IMG/VR virus record: IMGVR_UViG_3300028388_001461
Location: 1 to 38,797 of that record
Source of the DNA: a virus
Reading direction: 5' to 3' (one strand)
Length of the DNA stretch: 38,797 nt
The notes beneath the pieces are model-generated. The model ran no database searches, was not told where the DNA came from, and saw only the letters and a list, made by a program, of their open reading frames with translations. Below are positions 1-5,456 of this stretch, piece by piece (position 1 is the first letter of the stretch; the number at the start of each line of letters is the position of its first letter). Made by a program: the position numbers and the translations under genes.

Positions 1-210
1 GACAACGAGATCGTGGCCGAACTTGGCTCTGCGATCTTGCTCAAGGTCGCAGGGATGGACCACGAGGCAGATCTCGGCGGCGCGTGGGAGTACATCAAGC
101 ACTACGGCGGCAACAATCCGATCAAGGAGATCGAGAAGTTGCTCGGGCGCACGAAGGCTGCGGTCGAGGAGATCCTGTCAGAAGCTGACAGGTTGAAGGA
201 GGCTGCATGA
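1..210 (+). CDS. ArdC-like antirestriction protein, C-terminal fragment
   Basis: This frame is open from base 1, so the gene starts left of the window and only its last 69 residues are visible. The fragment reads DNEIVAELGSAIL, then a helical stretch ending WEYIKHYGG, then a charged helical tail. The pattern E-x-x-A-E-L followed by a Y-I helix is what I know from the C-terminal zincin-like part of ArdC-type phage and plasmid antirestriction proteins. That family pairs an ssDNA-binding N-terminal domain with a metallopeptidase-like domain and protects incoming DNA from restriction. The HExxH motif would lie upstream and cannot be checked. The next gene starts on the overlapping ATGA, so the two are translationally coupled. 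A copy of the dispersed palindrome lies near the 3' end. The assignment is by pattern only. Confidence 0.6.
   Translation, partial: DNEIVAELGSAILLKVAGMDHEADLGGAWEYIKHYGGNNPIKEIEKLLGRTKAAVEEILSEADRLKEAA
176..190. repeat. Dispersed palindrome, perfect arms (spacer GAAGC)
   Basis: TGTCA/TGACA arms with a 5-nt spacer, inside the ArdC-like gene, encoding L-S-E-A-D. With the inner bases the arms extend to TGTCAG/CTGACA. Confidence 0.9.
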
Positions 211-455
211 GCGACTTACAACGTGCAGTGAACCTCGTCATCGACGCAGGTCTGTCAACGGGACACGCCGAGACGTGCTTCGATCTGGTCGGTGAACTGC
301 TTGACCAGATGGCAGAGATCCGAAACGAAAACGAGCGTATGTCGAAAGCCATCGTCACTCACCGTCAGACTCTGACAAAGCTGACCGGAGAGGACAGCAA
401 GACGCTCGAGCTTCAGGGTGGTGCCGATGCCCGGTTATGGGCGGTGCTGAAATGA
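207..455 (+). CDS. Small helical protein of unknown function
   Basis: An 82-residue protein whose ATG overlaps the stop of the ArdC-like gene (ATGA) and whose own stop overlaps the next ATG. It is predicted mostly helical by eye, with a charged middle (QMAEIRNENERMSK) that could form a short coiled coil. I see no cysteine motif, membrane segment or known domain. Tight coupling between an ArdC-like and a Lar-like gene places it in an early-expressed defence-evasion cassette, but that is inference from position only. Confidence 0.7.
   Translation: MSDLQRAVNLVIDAGLSTGHAETCFDLVGELLDQMAEIRNENERMSKAIVTHRQTLTKLTGEDSKTLELQGGADARLWAVLK
363..377. repeat. Degenerate palindrome copy (one arm mismatch)
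   Basis: CGTCA-GACTC-TGACA. The first base departs from the consensus. It sits in a different codon phase (R-Q-T-L-T) from the other intragenic copies, so it may be a chance match. Confidence 0.4.
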
Positions 456-883
456 AGATTGACTTCAACGGCACCGAGTACGACATCGCGCCTTGTATTT
501 GCGGCAGTATTGCTGTCGAGTACGACGCTGGCATTATGGCGTGTCAAATCAAATGCTTCAACTGTGGCCGGACTGTCATCCACAACGGGTTTCAAGAGGC
601 ATTGGTCGAGTGGAACAACGGCAATGGTGGACGGCAGAAGTTCGGCTACCCAACCGACGAGGAAGTCTGCAAGCTGTGTGAAGGCTGCTCCGAGGACTTC
701 TACAACGGGAAGAATCCCTACGGCATCGAGGAATGCTGGAACCTCAAGACAGCGAAGGTGGTTCAAAAGAGATTCGTCCCGCTCGATGCAGTCCCACCGT
801 GGGGAGGCTACCCCGTCAGATGGACGCTCTCGTGTCACCGGCGTACCGGGTACGTAAGCGTACCTCCAGAGTGCGTTCGATGA
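452..883 (+). CDS. Lar-like restriction alleviation / zinc-ribbon protein
   Basis: A 143-residue protein starting on the ATGA overlap with the preceding gene. Residues 14-53 show the layout of Lar-family (restriction alleviation) zinc ribbons: a Cys pair near residue 15 (PCICGS), a second pair C35-x-x-C38-G, then an alanine helix ending in W-N (residues 49-54). Lar modulates type I restriction-modification in the Rac prophage, and many phages carry Lar-like ribbons of unproven role. The C-terminal half is also cysteine-rich (VCKLCEGCSEDF, then ECW and SCHRR) and may form a second metal site. The first pair is C-x-C rather than C-x-x-C, a small departure from the family. It lies two genes after an ArdC-like gene, which supports an antirestriction role. 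Confidence 0.6.
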   Translation: MKIDFNGTEYDIAPCICGSIAVEYDAGIMACQIKCFNCGRTVIHNGFQEALVEWNNGNGGRQKFGYPTDEEVCKLCEGCSEDFYNGKNPYGIEECWNLKTAKVVQKRFVPLDAVPPWGGYPVRWTLSCHRRTGYVSVPPECVR

Positions 884-895
884 AAGGAGGAGAGC

Positions 896-1147
896 ATGGA
901 CCCGATCATGTCAGGAAAGCTGGACAGGTGGATCACCGGCAACTACGGTGAGGATCACCCCGACAACGTGGACGACCGCTCGGACCGTGAACGGCACGAG
1001 GAAATCTGTCGTGCGATGGACCGGGATCGGCGCCGCCGCTCGCTGAACAACGGGCTTTGCTTCGAGTGCAACATCGTTCTTTCCAAGGATGCGTACTCGA
1101 ACGGAAGATGTCAGCAGTGCGGCACAGACCTGGACGTGTGGCGATGA
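896..1147 (+). CDS. Small zinc-ribbon protein
   Basis: An 83-residue protein preceded by a strong ribosome binding site (AAAGGAGGAGAGC ending just before the ATG). The N-terminal 50 residues are very charged (DDRSDRERHEE, then DRDRRRR). The C-terminus has a four-cysteine knuckle, C-x-x-C near residue 55 and C-x-x-C near residue 74, fitting a single zinc ribbon. The stop overlaps the ATG of the next gene. The function is unknown. Nucleic-acid or protein binding is the usual role for such phage ribbons, which is inference here. Confidence 0.75.
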   Translation: MDPIMSGKLDRWITGNYGEDHPDNVDDRSDRERHEEICRAMDRDRRRRSLNNGLCFECNIVLSKDAYSNGRCQQCGTDLDVWR

Positions 1148-1488
1148 GTGATGATCGACTCTGCGAATGCGATTACTGCGGAGTCCTCCGTGTATACACA
1201 GCCGGGGCTTCGTGCCCCGGCTGTGGTGCGCCACTGACTCCCGGTGAAAGGAAGAAGTCAATCAAGCCCGAGGAACCAGCAGCTTACAGCCCAATGCTAC
1301 TCGATCAAGCTCGTGGCATGCAACAAAGCCAGCTTGATCGGATGAATCAGGCTCTCGGGATGCAACAGTCGAGCCCGTACTTGAATCAGCTCGGTATGCA
1401 ACAGCAGATGCTGAATCAGGAAATGGCTTCGATGTTCGGCATGCCGAGCTACATGTTCGGCAGACCAGAAAGGAGAAGAAAGAAATGA
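1144..1488 (+). CDS. Zinc-ribbon protein with Met/Gln-rich repeat tail
   Basis: A 114-residue protein starting on the ATGA overlap with the previous gene. The N-terminus holds a zinc ribbon (CECDYCG, then CPGCGAPL, residues 7-32). After a short linker the C-terminal half carries an imperfect tandem repeat around the motif GMQQ: ARGMQQSQLDRMN, ALGMQQSSPYLN and QLGMQQQMLNQ. A Met-rich end and a basic tail (RPERRRKK) follow. The repeated amphipathic unit suggests a self-associating or docking segment, which is inference. I recognise no family. Confidence 0.75.
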   Translation: MSDDRLCECDYCGVLRVYTAGASCPGCGAPLTPGERKKSIKPEEPAAYSPMLLDQARGMQQSQLDRMNQALGMQQSSPYLNQLGMQQQMLNQEMASMFGMPSYMFGRPERRRKK

Positions 1489-1658
1489 GCAAGGTAGTCA
1501 TCAGAGTGGAGATCCCGGTCGAGGTCATGGTCAACGAGACATCTCGAAACATCTCTCACCATATCCAAAGTGAGATCGAAGCGATGATCGAAGATGCCGA
1601 GGCAAACCTCGAACAGAGCTTGGACTGCATCGAAATCACCTGTGACATCGAGGAGTGA
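1485..1658 (+). CDS. Small acidic protein (57 aa), unknown
   Basis: A 57-residue frame starting on the ATGA overlap with the previous stop (ATG at 1485, TGA at 1656). It begins with alternating hydrophobic residues (VVIRVEIPVEVMV, likely a strand), then an acidic helix, then a second strand-like end (CIEITCDIEE). Coupling to the previous gene and an AGGAG-like sequence upstream support translation. The function is unknown. Confidence 0.65.
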   Translation: MSKVVIRVEIPVEVMVNETSRNISHHIQSEIEAMIEDAEANLEQSLDCIEITCDIEE

Positions 1659-1670
1659 TGGCGAAATGCC

Positions 1671-1691
1671 CTGATCCCGTGGCGGGATCGG
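1671..1691 (+). terminator. Hairpin after the first early cluster (possible weak terminator)
   Basis: CTGATCCCG and CGGGATCGG pair over 9 bp (one G-T wobble) around a TGG loop, 12 nt after the stop of the 57-aa gene. No T-tract follows, so full rho-independent termination is unlikely. It could protect the 3' end of the message or attenuate transcription before the promoter at 1901. Confidence 0.4.
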
Positions 1692-1769
1692 GGCAGCCTG
1701 CCACTTCACGGGTGCGATCCGTACTCGTGGAGGTCTGACAACGAAAATCGATTACAGGGGATTCTGAGC

Positions 1770-1904
1770 ATGATTTTTCAAGTACCCGTCATACCCGTCA
1801 TTCTGTCATTGTTCTGGTTGGCAGTCGCAATCGGTGGATTTGTATGCTGCCTTTACGCCTGTTTCATGTTTCTCGAAAGCCTGACCCGCTTGTTCAGGGG
1901 TTGA
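1770..1904 (+). CDS. Small single-span membrane protein (44 aa)
   Basis: A 44-residue frame with ATG at 1770 and TGA at 1902. Residues 5-35 are almost entirely hydrophobic (PVIPVILSLFWLAVAIGGF followed by a Cys/Tyr/Phe-rich segment), enough for one membrane helix, ending in a basic tail (TRLFRG). A purine-rich AGGGG lies about 10 nt upstream. The stop codon overlaps the -35 box of the promoter at 1901-1929, so the gene belongs to the upstream transcript. The function is unknown. Small membrane proteins in phage early regions often target the host envelope or exclude superinfection, which is speculation here. Confidence 0.55.
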   Translation: MIFQVPVIPVILSLFWLAVAIGGFVCCLYACFMFLESLTRLFRG

Positions 1905-1929
1905 CATTTACAGCAAATCATGGTATAAT
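1901..1929 (+). promoter_or_regulatory. Perfect sigma-70 promoter with extended -10
   Basis: TTGACA at 1901-1906, a 17-nt spacer and TATAAT at 1924-1929, preceded by TGG so that the extended -10 motif (TGN) is also present. All twelve consensus bases match. Transcription would start near 1936, only about 4 nt before the ATG at 1940. The -35 box overlaps a 13/15 match to the dispersed palindrome (1892-1906), although TTGACA contains one half-site by nature. Confidence 0.85.
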
Positions 1930-1939
1930 GGAGGCGAAA

Positions 1940-2314
1940 ATGGAGAAAGTTTATTCAATCAAGGTGGTGCTGACAGTGACACTGGTGGCTCTGATCGTCG
2001 GTGCTGTTGTTGGTGCCGCTTTCCTGTCAGAAACTGACACGAGATCGAACGAGTACCACATAGCTCGGTGGTCTGCGATGCAAGGTGATCCAGAGTTCAG
2101 GGCACTTGGTCCAGAGGATCGGATCGAAGTGATACTCGTTGAAATAAGAGACGGCGCCGATCCAAAACCAGCATGGCCCGTCGTGAGTGAGATGCTGACC
2201 AATGCGTATGCCGACATCTACGCAAACGGATTCGTCGATTGTCAGGATGAATGCGAGCAGACAATCGATCAGATTCACATGGTTCAGGCTCTCATGGAAA
2301 ACGAGGGGAGGTGA
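1940..2314 (+). CDS. Membrane-anchored protein, first gene after the promoter
   Basis: A 124-residue protein. Residues 7-29 form one hydrophobic signal-anchor (IKVVLTVTLVALIVGAVVGA), followed by a soluble domain of about 95 residues with a C-x-x-x-C pair (VDCQDECEQ) near the end. An alternative in-frame ATG lies at 1928, but it is inside the -10 box, so 1940 is preferred. GGAGG lies just before it, yet a transcript from the 1901 promoter would begin too late to include that site. From this promoter the gene would therefore be nearly leaderless. The function is unknown. Confidence 0.7.
   Translation: MEKVYSIKVVLTVTLVALIVGAVVGAAFLSETDTRSNEYHIARWSAMQGDPEFRALGPEDRIEVILVEIRDGADPKPAWPVVSEMLTNAYADIYANGFVDCQDECEQTIDQIHMVQALMENEGR
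2025..2039. repeat. Dispersed palindrome, perfect arms (spacer GAAAC)
   Basis: It lies about 90 bp downstream of the predicted transcription start, inside the first gene (L-S-E-T-D). A bound protein here could block elongation. Confidence 0.9.
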
Positions 2315-2315
2315 C

Positions 2316-2567
2316 ATGCCCAAGCCGAGTACCACCGAATTCATTGGTAGCAACTTCAGGAAATGTCGAGAGGAGGCAGGGTTCAGTCATCAACAACTGG
2401 CTGACGCTGTGAACGAACTCGGCAGAATCAACGTGTCGTGGCGGCACATCTACCGTCTCGACCACAACGAATCAGCACCATCGCTACCACTGGCTCAGGA
2501 CTTGGCACTCATACTCGGCAAAGAGATCAACGAAATTTGGGAACGGGTTTCAGTCGATGAAGATTAA
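2316..2567 (+). CDS. XRE/Cro-family HTH regulator
   Basis: An 83-residue single-domain protein. Residues 8-70 have the five-helix Cro/CI layout: GSNFRKCREEAG (helix 1), SHQQLADAVNELG (helix 2), SWRHIYRLDHNESAP (recognition helix and turn), then SLPLAQDLALILGK and INEIWERV (dimerising helices). Proteins of this family bind palindromic operators as dimers and set early/late or lysis/lysogeny timing. It is the second gene after the only consensus promoter, as a cro-like gene would be. No dimerisation or peptidase domain is present, so it is Cro-like rather than CI-like. It is one of two candidates for the protein that reads the dispersed TGTCA-N5-TGACA sites, which is inference. It overlaps the next frame by 11 nt. 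Confidence 0.85.
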   Translation: MPKPSTTEFIGSNFRKCREEAGFSHQQLADAVNELGRINVSWRHIYRLDHNESAPSLPLAQDLALILGKEINEIWERVSVDED

Positions 2568-2826
2568 GACGCACGGCAAACTCATCATCATACCAGCGAG
2601 CCAAGACACCTACCGAATGAAGGACATGCTGAAGCTGGTGCCGGGTGCGAAGTGGGACACGGCTGTCGGGGGGTGGACATTCCCCGCAGCCGCCATGACA
2701 GCATCGGCACTTCGCCTCATGCTGCCACAGGACAAGAAATCAAGGTGTCAGATCCTGACAGCATGGATGACTACGCATCAAAGACAAAGCCGTGGAATCA
2801 CCAGAAAAAAGCACATCACTTCGTAA
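2557..2826 (+). CDS. SNF2-type helicase, N-terminal segment (frameshifted)
   Basis: The first about 60 residues (KIKTHGKLIIIPASQ through GWTFPAAAMTASALRLML) match the N-terminal fold seen ahead of the helicase core in phage SNF2 proteins, ending in a W-x-F-P motif. After about 2738 this frame loses sense. The sense continues one frame over as VSDPDSMDDYASKTKPWNHQ and KKAHHFVRQRWG, which contains the SNF2 Q-motif (W-N-H-Q). The core then resumes in the original frame at 2848. One base gained in the A-run near 2737 and one lost from the G-run near 2837 would give a continuous protein of about 536 residues. Either the sequence has two homopolymer errors or the gene is decayed or recoded. Confidence 0.65.
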   Translation: MKIKTHGKLIIIPASQDTYRMKDMLKLVPGAKWDTAVGGWTFPAAAMTASALRLMLPQDKKSRCQILTAWMTTHQRQSRGITRKKHITS

Positions 2827-2850
2827 GACAAAGATGGGGGTGCAAAGATG
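2735..2850 (+). other. Region between two compensating frameshifts
   Basis: Coding sense moves from frame 1 to frame 3 near the AAA at 2737-2739 and back to frame 1 near the G5 run at about 2835-2839. The dispersed palindrome at 2746-2760 has its usual codon phase only in the shifted frame (V-S-D-P-D). This is independent support that the shifted frame is the true one here. Confidence 0.6.
2746..2760. repeat. Dispersed palindrome, perfect arms (spacer GATCC)
   Basis: Lies between the two frameshifts in the SNF2 gene. Confidence 0.9.
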
Positions 2851-4167
2851 AATGAAGCAAGCATGGGCGGCGGTGCCCTGCTTGCTCTCGAGATGGGATG
2901 CGGAAAAACCAAGGTCGCAATCGACCTGATCGCCAACGACCAGAACGTGAAGCACGTGCTGATCGCCTGCCCGTTGAGCGTGGTTCCAGTGTGGCCGGCT
3001 GAGTTCGAGAAGCACTCGGCCCGTGACATTCGTGTCCTGACTCTCGGCAGCAAGTACACCGTCAAGAAGCGCACAGAGATGGCAGAGTTGTTCATTCAGA
3101 CCAACGACGCTACTGGCCGCACCTCTGTCATCGTCATCAACCACGAGTCAGTTTGGCGTGAACCGTTCGGTAAGTGGGCGTTGAAGCGAACGTGGAATGT
3201 TCTCATCGTCGATGAGTGTCACAAAGCGAAGTCACCAAGCGGTCGGTTCTCACGCTACCTCGCCAAGCTGAGAGACAGATGCACATTCCGTCTCGGATTG
3301 ACCGGGACACCGATGCCTCACTCTCCGCTGGATCTGTTCGCTCAGTGTCGTTTCCTCGACCCAGGTGTGTTCGGACCACACTACACGCCATTCAAGGCGA
3401 AGTACGCTGTCATGGGTGGATTCGAGGGTCGGCAAGTCGTTGGGTTCAAAAATCTCGACGACCTGGAAGAACGTTTTGATTCAATAACTTACAGAGTCAA
3501 GTCAGAGGACGTTCTCGATTTGCCAGAGACGCAACACGTGGTACGATGGTGTTCCCTGTCAAAGAAGGAGAGAGTCATCTACGACGAGATGAAAACCGAC
3601 CTCATCACGGCAATCGACAACGGTGTCGTCACCGCCTCGAATGCCCTGGTGAAGCTGCTTCGTCTCCAGCAGATCGTCCAAGGCTCTGTCACAGATGAGA
3701 ACGATGTTGTCCATGAGGTCGGCAACACGAAGGAGAAGTTGCTCGGTGAGGTGCTGTCAGAAATTGACAAGGACGAACCTGTCGTTGTGTTCTGCTTGTA
3801 CCTGTCCGACATCGACCGAGTGAAGCGGCAAGCCGAAGAACTCGGACGCTCCTGCGCTGTCCTCAAGGGCGGTGCGAACGAACTCGACAAATGGCAGAAA
3901 GGAGGAGCCGATGTACTAGCTGTGCAAATCCAGAGTGGAGGGACCGGGATCGATCTCACTCGGGCAAGGTACTGCATCTTCATGTGCGGCACCTACAACT
4001 ACGGGAACTACGAGCAAGCTCTCGCCCGACTGCATCGCCCCGGTCAAGAACGTCCGGTCGTCTACGTTCACCTGATGGCAAAGGACACCATCGATGAAAT
4101 CGTCGAAGATGCTCAACGACAAAAGTCGAACATCATCAACAGCGTGATGGCGGGACTCAAATCGTGA
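2848..4167 (+). CDS. SNF2-family DEAD-like helicase/ATPase, core
   Basis: 439 residues holding all the SF2 core motifs. Walker A MGCGKT is at residues 16-21, a DECH box (VDECHK) near 120-125, TGTP near 152-155, the second RecA-like domain motif GGTGIDL near residue 367, and the arginine-finger motif ARLHRPGQ near 394-401. Such proteins are ATP-driven dsDNA translocases or branch-migrating helicases. Phage versions sit in replication/recombination modules, as here before an ssDNA-binding-like protein and a primase. The Q-motif is missing from this frame and lies in the shifted frame just upstream, so the ATG at 2848 is probably not the true start of the whole protein. Confidence 0.9.
   Translation: MNEASMGGGALLALEMGCGKTKVAIDLIANDQNVKHVLIACPLSVVPVWPAEFEKHSARDIRVLTLGSKYTVKKRTEMAELFIQTNDATGRTSVIVINHESVWREPFGKWALKRTWNVLIVDECHKAKSPSGRFSRYLAKLRDRCTFRLGLTGTPMPHSPLDLFAQCRFLDPGVFGPHYTPFKAKYAVMGGFEGRQVVGFKNLDDLEERFDSITYRVKSEDVLDLPETQHVVRWCSLSKKERVIYDEMKTDLITAIDNGVVTASNALVKLLRLQQIVQGSVTDENDVVHEVGNTKEKLLGEVLSEIDKDEPVVVFCLYLSDIDRVKRQAEELGRSCAVLKGGANELDKWQKGGADVLAVQIQSGGTGIDLTRARYCIFMCGTYNYGNYEQALARLHRPGQERPVVYVHLMAKDTIDEIVEDAQRQKSNIINSVMAGLKS
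3755..3769. repeat. Dispersed palindrome, perfect arms (spacer GAAAT)
   Basis: Inside the SNF2 core, encoding L-S-E-I-D. Confidence 0.9.
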
Positions 4168-4186
4168 ATCAGAAAGGAGCAAGAGC

Positions 4187-4612
4187 ATGGATGCCCAACT
4201 GACTCAGCTCGTGGAGTTGAGCAAGCAACTCGAGCAAGAAGAATCGGCAGTCAAATCCACCAAAGACAAAATCAAGGAACTCGAAGAACAGCTCATCCCG
4301 ACGTTCGTCAAGATGGGGATGCAGCGCGCTCGCATCGCTGGCCGCACCGTGTGGCTCGACCGTAAGGTCCGGGCCTCTGCCGGTGGCGACATGCAGTCAC
4401 TCTGCGCTGCCTTCTCGAAGTGCAAGGACAAGACGCTCAAGGCGATGGTCAAGGAGACGGTGAACGGCAACACGCTCGGAGCGTGGGTCCGTGAGTTCGA
4501 TCCTGACAACGTGCTGTCGCCAGAGCAAATCACTGCGCTTCTGCCAGAGGATGTTCGGGATGTCATCAAAGTCACTGAAACCACCAACCTGCGCGTCAGG
4601 GTATCGGAGTAA
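4187..4612 (+). CDS. Coiled-coil protein of the replication module, unknown
   Basis: 141 residues preceded by AAAGGAGCAAGAGC, a strong ribosome binding site. Residues 4-36 form a heptad-like charged coiled coil (LVELSKQLEQEESAVKSTKD). A compact C-terminal part follows (QRARIAGRTVWLDRKV, then a helical region rich in K and E). Only 2 nt separate it from the next gene, so the two are probably co-translated. The position between a SNF2 helicase and an ssDNA-binding-like protein suggests an accessory recombination role, which is inference. No family is recognised with confidence. Confidence 0.75.
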   Translation: MDAQLTQLVELSKQLEQEESAVKSTKDKIKELEEQLIPTFVKMGMQRARIAGRTVWLDRKVRASAGGDMQSLCAAFSKCKDKTLKAMVKETVNGNTLGAWVREFDPDNVLSPEQITALLPEDVRDVIKVTETTNLRVRVSE

Positions 4613-4614
4613 CC

Positions 4615-5355
4615 ATGAGCAAAGAAATCGTTCCAGTCGAATTCACAGCACTCGCTGACACGGGAGGCAAATTCCCGATGCGCGAAGTGCTGAAGTCCAA
4701 CTTCCCAAAGGGAGTCCAGCCGTCAGATCTTGACAGGATCAAGGTTCCTGCTGGTGGCTCGACATCGTGGGAGATCACCACCCTCAAGGGCGAGGAGTCG
4801 GTCAAGACCATCGAGGGAATCATCATCCTGGCCGACGACAACCGCGTCTACTACGACAAGCCGTACAGCGGAGAGAACGAACCTCCGACGTGCTTCTCAC
4901 CTGATGGTCTGGTCGGCTTTGGTGAGCCTGGTGGAGAGTGCGCCAACTGTCCACTCTCTCAGTGGGGATCGGCAGACAATGGAAGGGGTCAGGCTTGCAA
5001 CCTTCGCAAGCTCATGCTGATCCTTCGCCCGGACTCTCTGCTGCCGGTCATCATCTCGGCACCATCGGGGTCGATCAAGGAGATCACCGACTACCTGAAG
5101 CGCATCACCGGAGCCGCGCTCCCGCATTGGGCTGTGGTCACATCACTCGGACTGACGAAGAAGAAATCCGGCGACGGAATCAACTACGCTGCCGTGCTGC
5201 CAGAGTTCGTTCGTGAGCTCTCCGAGGAAGAACTCGAAAAGGTCTCTGAGTATCGACATCAGATGCTACCGGCTTTCGAGGCGGCTGCACGCGAACCGGA
5301 GATGATGTCTCAGACGGCAGAGCCGTCAAATGAAAACGGAGATGTCCCCTACTGA
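4615..5355 (+). CDS. Putative phage single-stranded DNA-binding protein
   Basis: 246 residues. The centre carries a conserved-looking metal or structural motif, ECANCPLSQWGSADNG then QACN, followed by a beta-rich stretch (LMLILRP, PVIISAPSGS) and VVTSLGLTKKKSGDGINYAAV. I associate this architecture with phage proteins commonly labelled ssDNA-binding in recombination modules. The C-terminus is acidic and disordered (TAEPSNENGDVPY), as in SSB-type tails that recruit partners. Its neighbours (SNF2 helicase, primase-polymerase, UvrD helicase) agree. The function is not proven by any catalytic motif. Confidence 0.5.
   Translation: MSKEIVPVEFTALADTGGKFPMREVLKSNFPKGVQPSDLDRIKVPAGGSTSWEITTLKGEESVKTIEGIIILADDNRVYYDKPYSGENEPPTCFSPDGLVGFGEPGGECANCPLSQWGSADNGRGQACNLRKLMLILRPDSLLPVIISAPSGSIKEITDYLKRITGAALPHWAVVTSLGLTKKKSGDGINYAAVLPEFVRELSEEELEKVSEYRHQMLPAFEAAAREPEMMSQTAEPSNENGDVPY
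4721..4735. repeat. Palindrome copy with one arm mismatch (spacer GATCT)
   Basis: CGTCA-GATCT-TGACA in the ssDNA-binding-like gene, in the standard codon phase (P-S-D-L-D). Confidence 0.7.
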
Positions 5356-5456
5356 TCGAACGCTCGTTGTTTCGGCGGGGGCGTCGGGGGGAGCATGATC
5401 CCGGTGCGCGTTCTTCCGGGTCGACATTAAAACGACCAGAAAGGAGCAATCCAAGT
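5356..5456 (+). other. Gap of about 100 nt with hairpin and tiny frame
   Basis: GATCCCGG (5397-5404 region) can pair with CCGGGTC (about 5416-5422) around a 12-nt loop with one bulge. An 11-codon frame (ATG 5395, TAA 5428-5430) follows a G-rich GGGGGGAGC. It may be a leader peptide or nothing. The ribosome binding site AAAGGAGC for the primase starts about 5440. Confidence 0.3.

Noticed and set aside
908-926. TGTCAGGAAAGCTGGACA as a palindrome copy
   Set aside because: The arms are 7-8 nt apart and one is imperfect, so it does not fit the 5-nt spacer family.
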